Position numbers and translations under genes: made by a program. From positions 1 through 64,000 of the forward strand of contig CALCCA010000115.1 of assembly GCA_937899725.1 (NCBI GenBank): DNA of 64,000 nt. The letters run 5' to 3'. Each line of letters opens with the position of its first letter. Within the stretch, counting starts at the first letter, position 1. The notes below the pieces were generated by a model. That model saw only the letters and a list, made by a program, of their open reading frames with translations, searched no databases and was not told the origin of the DNA. The stretch comes from an uncultured Halomicronema sp. (GTDB lineage Bacteria; Cyanobacteriota; Cyanobacteriia; Phormidesmidales; Phormidesmidaceae). Below are positions 27,110 to 36,791 of the stretch, piece by piece.

Positions 27110-27617
27110 TCGTTCTTAATCTAAGGGTGTTGCGGTATTGTCAAGTTAAGGAAACTTGACTCCGAACCTCTGCATTTGGGAAGCTGAACTAGGGATAATA
27201 CCTGTCGTGGCCATCCCTTTCCAGCCCTACACAGTTGCCCTTGAGATTCAACGACATTGAGAAAATGATACTTTACCAGGGTGTTACGGTCACCGATACA
27301 GCGATCAGAGAAATTTCTTCAGGGCGATGCCAATCAGCTCCTTAAGCAGTGATCGCTGCTAGATGATAAGTGGCATCTTGACGAAGTTTTCATTAGACCT
27401 TATTGGCAATAAATTGCTCGATATCCGAATCGACTTGGAAAGAATAGGATTGTTTGACTTCGGCCCAAGAATTGATTAATTTTCTTAATTCCGATTAAGT
27501 CTATTAAGCCTAAAGGTGAGGAACCTTGACTTTTGGTGCGCCGTTTACTAAATCGGCAGATGCTCGATATCTCGATGCAGCGTTACCGAGATCGAAGCGT
27601 TAAGGGTAGCCCTAAAA
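27110..27617. other. Gap with degenerate insertion-sequence debris
   Basis: A short plus-strand stretch at 27365-27397 translates as DKWHLDEVFIR, the DDE-motif neighbourhood typical of IS6-family transposases, and is stopped soon after. An 8-bp hairpin GTCAAGTT/AACTTGAC lies at 27140-27160. Both are consistent with an old IS6-type element decayed in front of the IS1 remnant, but the evidence is short. Confidence 0.3.
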
Positions 27618-27872
27618 CTATAAGGACGCGTTGTAATGGTGAATGAAATACCAGAACGCGCCAATGTGATTTTCTAGCTTCTTCGAGAACGATAACGTTT
27701 TACGCACAAACCGTGATGCGTACTGCCGCAAGGTGTAATTGAAGCACTCGATGTGATTGGTCTGACCATTGGCTTTACCCACTGCCCGATGCCGCTCAGT
27801 TAGCAGAACCCTCTCGTAGGCTTGCCAAAAATCGCTGTAACAAACGGTCTGAGAGGCATGTAACGTAGTCAC
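27618..27872 (-). pseudogene. IS1-family transposase, C-terminal fragment
   Basis: The 84-residue frame matches the C-terminal third of cyanobacterial IS1-type (InsB) transposases: CYSDFWQAYERVL, TERHRAVGK, TNHIECFN, TLRQYASRFVRKTLSFSKKLENHIGA in pieces, and WYFIHHYN. Family members have an N-terminal zinc-binding part and a first catalytic Asp upstream that are missing here. The region 5' of it (27873-28200) has no intact continuation. It is a dead transposase marking the edge of an accessory region. Confidence 0.8.
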
Positions 27873-27965
27873 TATCAGAGATTGAAAAATCGAACTGAGA
27901 ACTCAACATTGCCCATGCCTGGCTATCCACCTTTGAACCAACACGCGGTCATTGCTATTCTCATG

Positions 27966-28016
27966 TAAGTAGAAAGCCCTAGCAATCGTCGGGCGTGTCA
28001 TCGCCTAGCGTGACTC
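27966..28016 (-). repeat. Dispersed repeat D, partial copy 3, in the 27873-28349 gap
   Basis: On the minus strand this reads GTCACGCTAGGCGATGACACGCCCGACGATTGCTAGGGCTTTCT in pieces, matching the 3' half of the copies at 25451 and 49649. It lies just behind the IS1 remnant. The rest of the gap has no supported gene; it probably contains decayed mobile DNA. Confidence 0.65.
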
Positions 28017-28349
28017 ATCAAGGGCAACCCTGGCGATACGTTGGGCATCACCACAACACACTTTAGGACAATGCTTATGGATGGAAACCTGACTTAACAC
28101 AAACAAACTGCCTCAGAATATCGCGAGGGCGAATACGTCAGCAGATAGAGAGTTGGCAATTGCCTATGGGGTTGAGCGCATCGGCAGAGACCTACTTCAA
28201 AACAATCGAATTGACCGACCAAATGGCATTTGCTCAATGAAACTGTCTTGAAATCCTCTGCCAGAGTAAACTCGACAATGCCTAACTAAGCGACTGTGAG
28301 CACTTTGTCTAGCCTAGAAAAATTGACCAGCATAATGAGAGAACGCTAA

Positions 28350-31300
28350 ATGGATCCCCTAGTGCGATGGGAAATGCCACGGATTTCTAAGTTTTTCGGC
28401 AACGTGCTTCGCGTTTTTCGTGAAAGACTCTTTACGTTAATACGGCGAGTAAGCCCCTCATCTCAAAAAAAATTCCTTCATCCTTTTAGTCATGTTTTAA
28501 AGAACAATTCACGTGGTATCTACTGGTGGATCGAACAGCCAGCTGAAACAATATTTGACAGCTCAAGTTTAGTTGTTGTTGCTGGTTGGGCTTGTGCCAA
28601 AGCTGGCATCGACAAAATTGACGTCTATCTTGATGAGTTATTTCTCCAAACTATTTATCCCAAATTAGAAAGACCGGATGTTCAGAAGGCTTATCCATCG
28701 ATAGCGGATGCGGCAAGTTGTGGATTCTTCGAAACCATTCATCTAGGCGCTCAACCAGAAGGAAAATATGTTCTGATTTTTGCTATACGAGATCAAAATG
28801 GAAACTGCGCTGTCGCAGAACATGCTATTCAACTCGTTGATCATTCATTGCTTTACCACCGTTACTTTCTGGCGACGTTACCCACTGAGCAGGAGGTGCA
28901 AGCAGCGAAAAATATCTTGTGTAAGGATGCTGACGAGCTTCCTTTCTTCGAATGGTGGATTGACGTGGTTGATATTGATCATCTCAGCGAGACAATACAA
29001 TCGCTTGCTAGCCAAACATATCAGGAGTGGTGCTGCAATTTAGTTGCACCTATTTCACAATGGCCAGAGATTGAGGCTGTAGTGAATCGACTCACTGAAA
29101 CCTTTCCTATTTCCACGAAAATCTCATTGCAAGAAACGCTTGCTCCCGATGCTGCCCAGATTTACTCTAATCATTACCTTGGATTTTTAACTTCTGGTGA
29201 GTTGTTGACACCTCATGCTCTTTTATCTTGGGCTATTGCTCTAAAACTTTATCGACCTGAACTCAGTTATTCCGATAGCGATCAAATACAAGCAGGGGGT
29301 CTTCACTGCAAGGAAAATTTTAAGCCAAATTGGTCGCCAGATTACGCCCTTTCTCGCGATTATATTGGCGGTGTTTATTTGGCCCAGAAGAATAAAACCA
29401 CCATGGATATACTAAGGGCATCTCGCCAGCAAAACGACAGGGACGTCTGGCGTTATGACCTTTGGCTTAGACTAAGCGAGCAATATAGCTCTATTTATCA
29501 CAGCTCTAATGTTCTATGGTCTGAGCCTTACAAAACTAGTGTTAATCCTCTCATTGTTCAACAGGCACTTGAAGCGGTTCAGTCAGCTTTAGATCGCCGT
29601 CATTTAGGTGCTCAGGTAACTTCGGTAGGCAACGGCCTCACTCGTAAAATTACTTGGCCAATACCCCAACTTTTACCTCTGGTATCAATCGTTATACCCA
29701 CTACGGGTCGTCTTGAATTAGTTGGAACGTGCTTTGAGTCGTTACGGACTCTGACGACTTATTTGAACTACGAAATTATTTTTATTGATAACAGCTGTGG
29801 CCATCATCCAGAAGGTATTAGATACTTGCATCAGCAAAATGTTCAAGTCATTGAAGACTCTGGCCCATTTAATTGGTCACGCTTAAATAACGTCGGCGTT
29901 GCAGCCGCCCATGGAGAGTTACTACTCTTTCTCAATGATGATATTGAGATTACGGATGGCAACTGGTTGAGTGAGTTAGTCGCCCAAGCTTTACGGCCCG
30001 AAGTTGGAACGGTGGGAGCTTCACTTCTGTATCCTGATGGTCGTATTCAGCATGGTGGTGTCTTTTTGGTAGAACATGGAGGCGCATGTGTGCATTATCT
30101 CCAGTTTCTTAATCCTCAGAAGCAAATTTATCAAAACCTCCACCAAACTGTGAGAGAAGTCTCAGGCAACACCGGAGCCTGTCTAATGGTGCGTCAAAAT
30201 GTATTTAGTGCACTCGGAGGATTTGACGAGGACTACACCATTGTGGGCAGTGATGTCGACCTCTGCTTTCGGATTAGTCAAGCTGGCTACCGTAATATTT
30301 GGACACCCTTTGCACAGCTTATACATCACGAAAGCGTTTCCAGAAAAAATGCTCCTATTGACCTAGACGAGTTTCGGCTATGGCAGCTTTGGAGAGAGTT
30401 TCTAGAGTCAGGCGATCCGTTCTACAGTCCTAACCTTACTCAGAACAAAACGGACTGTTCTTTGAATGAGCTTCCCCATAAGCTATTAGCTATTGCTGGC
30501 TCTGATTTCTTGCTCGACAGTTCGGAAATTCTCGGGATTAATCTGATCGGATATATCCGGGCTGAAATGGGAATTGGTGAAGCGACCCGAGGCCTCGCCA
30601 ACGCCCTTGACATAGCAGACATTCCGTTTGGCGTCGTTGACTACCAGAAATTTAATCCATCTCGCATGGGCGATGATAGCTGGTTATCCCACAGTATTGA
30701 AGAGCCTCAACATGAGGTTAATGTCTTGCCTATCAATGCTGACTTAATCCCAGCAGTGGTGGATGATTTGCCTGGACATTATTTTTCAAATCGCTACACC
30801 ATCGGTTACTGGGTTTGGGAACTCCCCGAGTTTCCTGACGAATGGTTGTCCTCATTCAATCTAGTCGATGAGGTTTGGGTGCCGTCGAAATTTGTGCAAG
30901 AGGCGGTGTCTCGCAAATCGTCAGTTCCCGTCTTATGTATGCCTTATGTAATTGACAAGCAATCCACTTCCTATCTCGAAAGGTCTTTTTTTCAATTGCC
31001 TGAGTCTCGATTCCTCTTTTTGTGCATGTTTGACACTAATAGCATTAGCGAGCGGAAGAATCCATTTGGAGCCATTCAAGCCTTTCGAAGAGCTTTTGCG
31101 CCAAACCTTGATGATGTCGGGCTGGTGATTAAGATCAACAATGCTAATGACGAGACCTTGCAAAACCTATATGGCATCATTGCAGAATATGAAAATATCT
31201 ACATTCTTGATTCGACTATGAGTCGTTACGAGGTCGATTCGCTGACTTACTGTTGCGACTGTTTTGTCTCGCTGCATCGGGCAGAAGGTTTTGGACTGGT

Positions 31301-31649
31301 CATTGCTGAAGCAATGGCGCTGGGGAGACCAGTGATTGTGACGCACTGGTCTGGCAATACAGACTTTACTAACTCGCAGAATGCGGTGTGCATCAGTTCT
31401 GAATTACGGCGTGTAGGACGAGACTACGGGCCTTATAAAGCTCATCAATATTGGGCTGAGCCTAATATTGATGAGGCGGCTCAGTGGATGCAGCGCTTGG
31501 CAAGCGATCGCGCCCTCGCTGAGCGATTAGGCAAACAGGCGCAAGGTGATATTGTTCAACAGTTTTCTCCTGAAACCGTGGGGCAACTGATTCGCCAGCG
31601 ACTATTTTGTATTCGTCATCATAACTCCGCCCGCTGGTCGAAAACCTAG
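28350..31649 (+). CDS. Multidomain glycosyltransferase (GT2 plus GT4 fusion)
   Basis: The 1099-residue protein has an N-terminal unclassified region (1-180), a degenerate GT2-like part (about 190-430), and an intact rhamnosyltransferase-type GT2 domain from about 450 to 680: VSIVIPTTGR, LLFLNDDIEI with the metal-binding DD, and GSDVDLCFRI. A GT4-type domain follows (about 695-1095), with GYIRAEMGIGEATRG and the donor-binding HRAEGFGLVIAEAMALGRPVI. Such fusions assemble cell-surface polysaccharide or O-antigen and act at the cytoplasmic face of the membrane. An internal ATG at codon 9 is an alternative start. The gene is clearly more AT-rich than its neighbours and is bordered by insertion-sequence remnants, which suggests acquisition by transfer. 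Confidence 0.88.
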   Translation: MDPLVRWEMPRISKFFGNVLRVFRERLFTLIRRVSPSSQKKFLHPFSHVLKNNSRGIYWWIEQPAETIFDSSSLVVVAGWACAKAGIDKIDVYLDELFLQTIYPKLERPDVQKAYPSIADAASCGFFETIHLGAQPEGKYVLIFAIRDQNGNCAVAEHAIQLVDHSLLYHRYFLATLPTEQEVQAAKNILCKDADELPFFEWWIDVVDIDHLSETIQSLASQTYQEWCCNLVAPISQWPEIEAVVNRLTETFPISTKISLQETLAPDAAQIYSNHYLGFLTSGELLTPHALLSWAIALKLYRPELSYSDSDQIQAGGLHCKENFKPNWSPDYALSRDYIGGVYLAQKNKTTMDILRASRQQNDRDVWRYDLWLRLSEQYSSIYHSSNVLWSEPYKTSVNPLIVQQALEAVQSALDRRHLGAQVTSVGNGLTRKITWPIPQLLPLVSIVIPTTGRLELVGTCFESLRTLTTYLNYEIIFIDNSCGHHPEGIRYLHQQNVQVIEDSGPFNWSRLNNVGVAAAHGELLLFLNDDIEITDGNWLSELVAQALRPEVGTVGASLLYPDGRIQHGGVFLVEHGGACVHYLQFLNPQKQIYQNLHQTVREVSGNTGACLMVRQNVFSALGGFDEDYTIVGSDVDLCFRISQAGYRNIWTPFAQLIHHESVSRKNAPIDLDEFRLWQLWREFLESGDPFYSPNLTQNKTDCSLNELPHKLLAIAGSDFLLDSSEILGINLIGYIRAEMGIGEATRGLANALDIADIPFGVVDYQKFNPSRMGDDSWLSHSIEEPQHEVNVLPINADLIPAVVDDLPGHYFSNRYTIGYWVWELPEFPDEWLSSFNLVDEVWVPSKFVQEAVSRKSSVPVLCMPYVIDKQSTSYLERSFFQLPESRFLFLCMFDTNSISERKNPFGAIQAFRRAFAPNLDDVGLVIKINNANDETLQNLYGIIAEYENIYILDSTMSRYEVDSLTYCCDCFVSLHRAEGFGLVIAEAMALGRPVIVTHWSGNTDFTNSQNAVCISSELRRVGRDYGPYKAHQYWAEPNIDEAAQWMQRLASDRALAERLGKQAQGDIVQQFSPETVGQLIRQRLFCIRHHNSARWSKT

Positions 31650-31999
31650 CTGTTAAAGGATTGGGTAATTGATGTCAGTAATGTTCTGAATAGTTTCTTC
31701 AATGGCTATTGGCAATATGAGAACGGCGTCTATTTAGTTGCCGTTGAAGCCCTTGGTAAGCGGGACGAATCCTGGTGCTCTCAGCGGCCATCCCGAATGT
31801 TGTCCTCTTGCCCCCGGCCTAACTTGGCTCCTTAAGGATCTCAATCGTGGATCATTCACCTGGCTGCTGCCGAATCGCCGCGACAACGCTCGCACTGGAG
31901 CGGATGGCCCTAAAATTGAACGCATTCAAGCTATCAACGTCAGCAAACGTCAATGACGTTTGCTGGGGCTTAGGCGGCAATCGTTGAGGGAAAGTACAG
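31650..31999. other. Intergenic gap; nothing recognised
   Basis: The 350 bases between the glycosyltransferase and the helicase contain overlapping short frames on both strands near 31734-31956 with no family resemblance and no ribosome-binding site. No repeat match elsewhere in the window was noticed. Confidence 0.4.
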
Positions 32000-34327
32000 A
32001 TGCAGGATGCGATCGCGACGGCGCGGTTAGCCGCACTGGCCGAGATTCGAGCCAGCTTGCGCGCCGGGCAGCAGGCCTTAGCCGACTGGAGCGGGGGACC
32101 GTTAGCCGTCTCGGCGGTGCCTGGGGCGGGCAAATCGACGGGCATGGCGGCGGGGGCGGCGATCACGATCGTCCGGCATCAGTTGAATGCGCACCGGCAG
32201 CTCGTGTTGGTCACCTTTACGCGCTCAGCAGCGGCCAACTTAAAGGCGAAAGTGCAGCGCTACCTGCGCGATCTACAGTTTCCGCTCAATAGCTTTGTGG
32301 TGTATACCCTGCACGGCTTAGCGCTGACGATTGCGACCCGCAATCCGGATTTGTCGGGCCTTAGCCTCGATACGCTGACGCTGCTCACCCCAACCCAAAA
32401 CAATCGCCTGGTGCGTACCTGTGTCGAGCGGTGGATCGTCGAAAATCCCGAGTTGTATCAGCGACTGTTAGAAGGGCGACAGTTCGACGGCGAAGAAACG
32501 GAGCGACTGCGGCGACAATCGACCCTCCGAACCGAGATTTTGCCCCAGCTAGCAACGACGGTGATTCACGAAGCTAAGAGTTCGGGGCTGTTGCCCGAGG
32601 CGCTGATGCAGTTGGCTCAGACGGTGACGCGATCGCTAGCGGATGACTTTGAAGATTATGACGTGCTGACCATCGCGGCGGGCCTGTACGAGCAGTATCA
32701 GACCCTGCTGCGGCAGCGGCACCTGATCGACTACGACGACATGATTTTAGCGGCGCTGCGAGTGCTCGATGACGAGGCGGCACGGCAGTTTTGGCAACGC
32801 CGCGTGTTTGCGGTGTTTGAGGATGAGGCTCAAGATTCATCGCCGCTGCAAACCCGATTGTTGAAAACCCTGGCCGCTGATGCTGAGCAGCCTGAGGCAC
32901 CGCTGAATCTAGTGCGGGTGGGTGATCCCAACCAGGCGATCAACTCGACCTTTACCCCCGCTGACCCCGTCTTTTTTAACCAGTTTTGCGATCACGCCCA
33001 ACAGCAGCAGCGTCTTGTTGTCATGGCTCAGGCCGGTCGCAGCAGTGCCGTGATGATGGCGGCAGCAAATGCCACGTTGCGGTGGGTCAACCAGTCGGGC
33101 CTAGCAGGGACGGTGCGCCCCTTTCGGGAGCAGCTAATTCAGGCGGTACCGGCGGCTGATCCCCAACCGGATGCGAATCCGGCTCCCCTGGGCGGCGGCG
33201 TAGAGTTTTATCGACCCGAAACCGTGACCGCAACCGTGCGGCAAATCGCCGCGCGATCGCTGGCTCTCTTCACTGCCGATCCCACCCTGAGCTTCACCAT
33301 TCTGGTGCGAGAAAATCGTCAGGCTCGCTTTATCAGTCAGCTGTTGAACGATCCCGAGACGTTGGGCGTCGATTTGTTGAGCACTGGCCTGCGACTGTAT
33401 GACGTGGCCGCGCAGGAGCGACAAACCCACGTGCCCTCGGAAATGCTGACGCTGCTGCAGTTTATTGAGCGCCCCCATTCCCCTGATCGGATGAAGGCAC
33501 TGCTGCGGGTGCTGGTTGATCGCCAGCGCGTGCCCTCACAAGATTTGAACGTGTTGGCCAAACAGCCCGAACAGTTTTTGTATCCGGGGCCGCTCGATGT
33601 GCCGATAGTGGGGGAAACCGCTGAGCAGGTGCGACGTCTCTGTACCGGCCTCTTGCGATCGCGCTTTGAACTGCCGCCCTATCATCTGATTCCTTTTGTG
33701 GGGCTGACGCTGGGCTATAGCCAGAGTGAATTGGCGACGGCGGACAAGCTGGCAGCGCGTCTAGCGCAGCAAACCCGAGAAAACAATACTCTGCAGGCCA
33801 TGATCACTGTGCTGCAAGAAATTGTCGGCTCGGAGCGATTTGAAGCAGTGGATACCGAAGACCGCGACGATCGCTACACCCGACGCGGCCAGCTCACCCT
33901 GCTGACGATGCACAAAGCGAAAGGGCTCGACTGGGACGTGGTGTTTTTGCCGTTTTTACATGGCCGCACCATTCCCGGCAACCTGTGGGTGCTGCCCCAG
34001 CAAACTTTTTTGGGTGATTTCAGCCTGCCCGAAGTGGCTCGTGCCCAAATTCGCGCTGAGACCCATGCTGCTCACACCGCCGCCCCGATCCCCGATTTGT
34101 TCACGGCCTGGCAGCAGGCTAAAAATCTGAAAACGGCGGAGGAGTTTCGCCTGCTATACGTGGCGATGACCCGGGCTAAACGACTGCTGTGGATGGCGGC
34201 GGCTGAGGCGTCCCCCTTTAGCTGGAGCAATCCGGACAATCTCACTGCCAACCCGCCTTCTCCCAACCTGCTGCCCCTGATGGAGCAGTTGGTGCCGCTG
34301 CGATCGCCTGCTTCGCGCCAACCTTAG
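32000..34327 (+). CDS. UvrD/Rep-family ATP-dependent DNA helicase
   Basis: The 775-residue protein is a superfamily 1A helicase. Motif I is AVPGAGKST (39-47), motif Ia includes VTFTRSAA, motif II is FEDEAQDSS (about 274-282), and motif III contains VRVGDPNQAI. Motif V is LTMHKAKGLDWDVV, and motif VI is LYVAMTRAKRLLW near the C-terminus. It lacks the long C-terminal tail of UvrD. Members unwind 3'-tailed DNA in repair or recombination; this cyanobacterial type is less studied. The ATG is preceded by AGGGA at a normal distance. The gene is GC-rich, unlike the flanking AT-rich glycosyltransferase and lipoprotein genes. Confidence 0.9.
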   Translation: MQDAIATARLAALAEIRASLRAGQQALADWSGGPLAVSAVPGAGKSTGMAAGAAITIVRHQLNAHRQLVLVTFTRSAAANLKAKVQRYLRDLQFPLNSFVVYTLHGLALTIATRNPDLSGLSLDTLTLLTPTQNNRLVRTCVERWIVENPELYQRLLEGRQFDGEETERLRRQSTLRTEILPQLATTVIHEAKSSGLLPEALMQLAQTVTRSLADDFEDYDVLTIAAGLYEQYQTLLRQRHLIDYDDMILAALRVLDDEAARQFWQRRVFAVFEDEAQDSSPLQTRLLKTLAADAEQPEAPLNLVRVGDPNQAINSTFTPADPVFFNQFCDHAQQQQRLVVMAQAGRSSAVMMAAANATLRWVNQSGLAGTVRPFREQLIQAVPAADPQPDANPAPLGGGVEFYRPETVTATVRQIAARSLALFTADPTLSFTILVRENRQARFISQLLNDPETLGVDLLSTGLRLYDVAAQERQTHVPSEMLTLLQFIERPHSPDRMKALLRVLVDRQRVPSQDLNVLAKQPEQFLYPGPLDVPIVGETAEQVRRLCTGLLRSRFELPPYHLIPFVGLTLGYSQSELATADKLAARLAQQTRENNTLQAMITVLQEIVGSERFEAVDTEDRDDRYTRRGQLTLLTMHKAKGLDWDVVFLPFLHGRTIPGNLWVLPQQTFLGDFSLPEVARAQIRAETHAAHTAAPIPDLFTAWQQAKNLKTAEEFRLLYVAMTRAKRLLWMAAAEASPFSWSNPDNLTANPPSPNLLPLMEQLVPLRSPASRQP

Positions 34328-34429
34328 GGCAGGTTACCGGGGAGGGACATGACTTTGGGAGGTCCGCATTACCCGGCCATTATGCGTCGCCGATGGTATG
34401 AGCGTGCCCGGCCATCGTCCCGCTGTTAT

Positions 34430-34532
34430 AGCAAGCCGCAGTTTGATCAGGTCACCTCAAATGCCTGAAAGCACCATCAAATAGGCTTTTCAATTCTGAC
34501 TTCCGACTTCTGCATTCCGCCTTCTGCTATAT
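34430..34532 (-). repeat. Dispersed repeat C, copy 2, abutting a RAYT fragment
   Basis: The 103 bases are the reverse complement counterpart of 22462-22564. The AT-rich edge (GCTATAT) joins directly to the transposase-derived reading frame that starts at 34530. Such adjacency is expected for REP-type elements mobilised by RAYT transposases. The bases from 34328 to 34429 are GC-rich and hold nothing recognised. Confidence 0.75.
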
Positions 34533-34859
34533 CAGCAAGAGCAGGCTGTTTGGCAGCACCGCTTTTGGGAGCATCAGAGCCGCGATGAGCCAGACTTTGT
34601 CCGACACGTTGATTACATCCATGACAATCCGGTCAGTCATGGATTGGTGAGGGCTTTTATGGAGTGGCCATATTCCAGTTTCCATCGCTTTGTTGAGCAG
34701 GATTTCTATTCACAAGATTGGAGAAGGGCGAAGAGACTGGAAAACACTATTTCCTGGGTAAAGGCGTTGAGAGAATATGCCAGAAGCTGCTGCCAAAGAA
34801 TTTATCATTCGCCCTTAATGTCCCAAGGGATAAGCTTGCGTCGTTCATCTCACTGTTAG
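34530..34859 (+). pseudogene. REP-associated tyrosine transposase (RAYT, IS200-like) fragment
   Basis: In the frame from 34530 the translation runs QAVWQHRFWEHQ, DEPDFVRHVDYIHDNPVSHG and then WPYSSFHRFV. These are the hallmark C-terminal motifs of RAYT/Y1 transposases (RFWEH, DYIHxNPVKHGLV, WPYSSF). The N-terminal half with the HUH metal motif is gone and replaced by repeat C. After about 34740 the sequence no longer resembles the family. It is a truncated, inactive gene. Confidence 0.8.
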
Positions 34860-34945
34860 GGATAATTGAAGTGAAGCTGCGCTCAGCATCCAATAATTGT
34901 GTGAACTTCAAAAAAGACTTACAGCAAACGTATGCTTCGAACGCG

Positions 34946-35380
34946 TCAATAGTCTAGTCTGATATCTTCTTGGGCCTCAGACTTGCCGACTAACATTGCC
35001 TGATAAATCATGTCTTGAGAATTGCCAGTGTCTCTTGCTGCTTCTAACTTTTCAAACAAAACTTTAGATATTTCAGAACACTCTTGAGAAAGTTCAGAGA
35101 CTTTATTTTGAATTCCTTTATCACTACGTTCAGATATCGATTGAATCATCTCCATCGATAATGGAGAATATCCTTCCATCTGGATACATACTTCGAATTC
35201 GTAAGTTAGACCTTCGACAGAGATAAGGCTTCTCCCTCGTTCAGGAGGCCGCTCCTTCTCTCTTTGCTGAGATTCCCATACTCCTCTTTCAGAATCATTC
35301 ATAAATATCACTGGATCATTGCAACCCACTATGGAGATTCCAAAAATAGTTAATATCATTGGATAAATTCTATAGTTCAT
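34946..35380 (-). CDS. Small lipoprotein of unknown function
   Basis: From the ATG at 35380 the product has 144 residues with an N-terminal hydrophobic segment ending in SIVGC (Cys20), a plausible lipobox. A GGAGG lies 13 bases before this start, a bit far but better than for upstream candidates. The mature part is charged and polar, helical in its second half, with several Glu/Ser-rich stretches. No family is recognised. The gene is AT-rich compared with most genes in the window and lies in the accessory region beside the RAYT fragment, so it may be of foreign origin. Confidence 0.55.
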   Translation of the reverse strand: MNYRIYPMILTIFGISIVGCNDPVIFMNDSERGVWESQQREKERPPERGRSLISVEGLTYEFEVCIQMEGYSPLSMEMIQSISERSDKGIQNKVSELSQECSEISKVLFEKLEAARDTGNSQDMIYQAMLVGKSEAQEDIRLDY

Positions 35381-35611
35381 CGAATGAATTGAACCTCCGA
35401 TTGTCGTTGATGGTTGATCAGAGGTTGAGATCTGGTAACTCCTAGAGTTTGCCAGGAACTTCAGTGCCCTCACGCCTCGCCATAGGCTGGGCTGATGCAG
35501 AGAAACCCAGCACAACTTTGGGGTATCGAACTGTATCGTTCACGCGATCGCTCATCGACTGCCACAAAAACCGATTTTTTATAATTCAAGCGTGATCGCC
35601 GCGAGCTGTCA

Positions 35612-36454
35612 TCACTCATCAGCAATGTGCTGCTGCGCCAGCCACGCCTGCAAATCGGCCATCTCCCCAAAATCGAACAGCGCCTCTCCCACCGCCTCCA
35701 ACGTGGCCAAAGGTAGCTGACTCACCTGCGCCTGCAAGTCCTCTGGCAGCTCCCCCAACTTGCGGTTCAGGAGCCGCAAAATCAGCGACTTAGCCTCTTC
35801 TTCACGGCCTTCTTGATAGACACGGGTCTCTCTCATATCCGTGAGTCCCAGCATGGCGGCAATATCCTCTCGGGTTCGGCGGGGAAAGGTGTATACAACA
35901 ATCGTCTCAATCAATTCTAAAAGCTTCGCGCTGTCAGTGGCGGCCAAAGGTGCTTGCTGCACCTGCTCAATAAGCCCTCTCGCCGCCTCGGGCACTGTCG
36001 CCGCCGGTTCTACCATCAACCTCAACGTGCCTAAATCCAGTGACAGCTCTGAGATGGCAGCCAACTCATTGAGATAAACCACCTGCACCTCTGGCGTGGC
36101 CAATAGGGTGCCAAAGGTCTCGGGTTCCACCACCTCAATTGCTGGGCTAGGATACACCATCACTGCCCGCCATCGCTGCACCTGCGGATGCTGCCGCAAA
36201 TAGAGAAAGACTTCTGAAAACAGCCGTCGATACAGCTGATTATCGCGCTGCATCTACACTTCGAGAAAATAAACGGGGGCTTCCGGGCGATTGCTCGGTG
36301 GCAGGAATACCCCATCCAGGCGAAAGGCCGCTTGCTTGATTTCCTCTGAGGCAAAGCGATAGCCCTGAGCCTCACTCACAGGCTGGCCGATCAGCTCAAA
36401 AAGAATCGTCGGTGAGCTTTGAAACAGGGCATAAAACAGAGAATCGGTTTTCAC
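35612..36454 (-). pseudogene. Rpn/DUF2887-type PD-(D/E)XK nuclease gene interrupted by an amber codon
   Basis: Two adjoining minus-strand frames belong to one gene. The first (36454 to 36254) starts MKTDSLFYALFQ and ends in YFLEV before a TAG; the second continues directly with MQRDNQLYRRLFSEVF to 35612. Homologues in cyanobacteria read straight through with EVQMQ, so a CAG to TAG change explains the break. The joined product (about 280 residues) has RLDGVF and LEV(Q), which correspond to the D...E-x-Q nuclease core, then a helical C-terminal part. Thus the stop hits the active-site glutamine. Members are transposase-related recombination-promoting nucleases that come in many decaying copies. 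Confidence 0.78.
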
Positions 36455-36791
36455 GACAAGCGATCGCCCAGAGAGCAGCCTGCATTTTATCGTGGATACC
36501 GGAGAGGCCCGATCAGACTCAAGGGGGGGCGCTGCTACTCAGACACCTGGCAAAGCCTGCGACGACCAGAGTGATCGCGCCTCGCACGGCACAATGTGCT
36601 GGCATCTCTCGATGAGTGCGATCGCTGACGATGAACTTAAGGGTGCGATCGCGCCCTCATACAGAGTCTGGCACTGCTAACGCCCTGCGTTCAGGATGTG
36701 CGTTGGAACTGCTAACTTCTGATCCGCTTGATCAGGCCACTCGTCCCCTTCTGTCATGCTGTCAATAAGTCTCGTTGGTGAAAGCCCAGTT
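36455..36791. other. Intergenic gap; nothing recognised apart from HIP1 sites
   Basis: The 337 bases between the broken nuclease gene and the M42 peptidase contain several GCGATCGC-type sites and no supported coding frame, repeat or terminator. The promoters of the two divergent genes should lie here. Confidence 0.4.

Noticed and set aside
27365-27397. IS6-type DKWHLDEVFIR peptide as a separate transposase gene
   Set aside because: Only about 11 residues match before a stop; kept as debris in the gap description, not as a gene.
31734-31956. Overlapping short frames on both strands before the helicase
   Set aside because: No ribosome-binding site and no known motif; both strands open by chance in GC-rich sequence.
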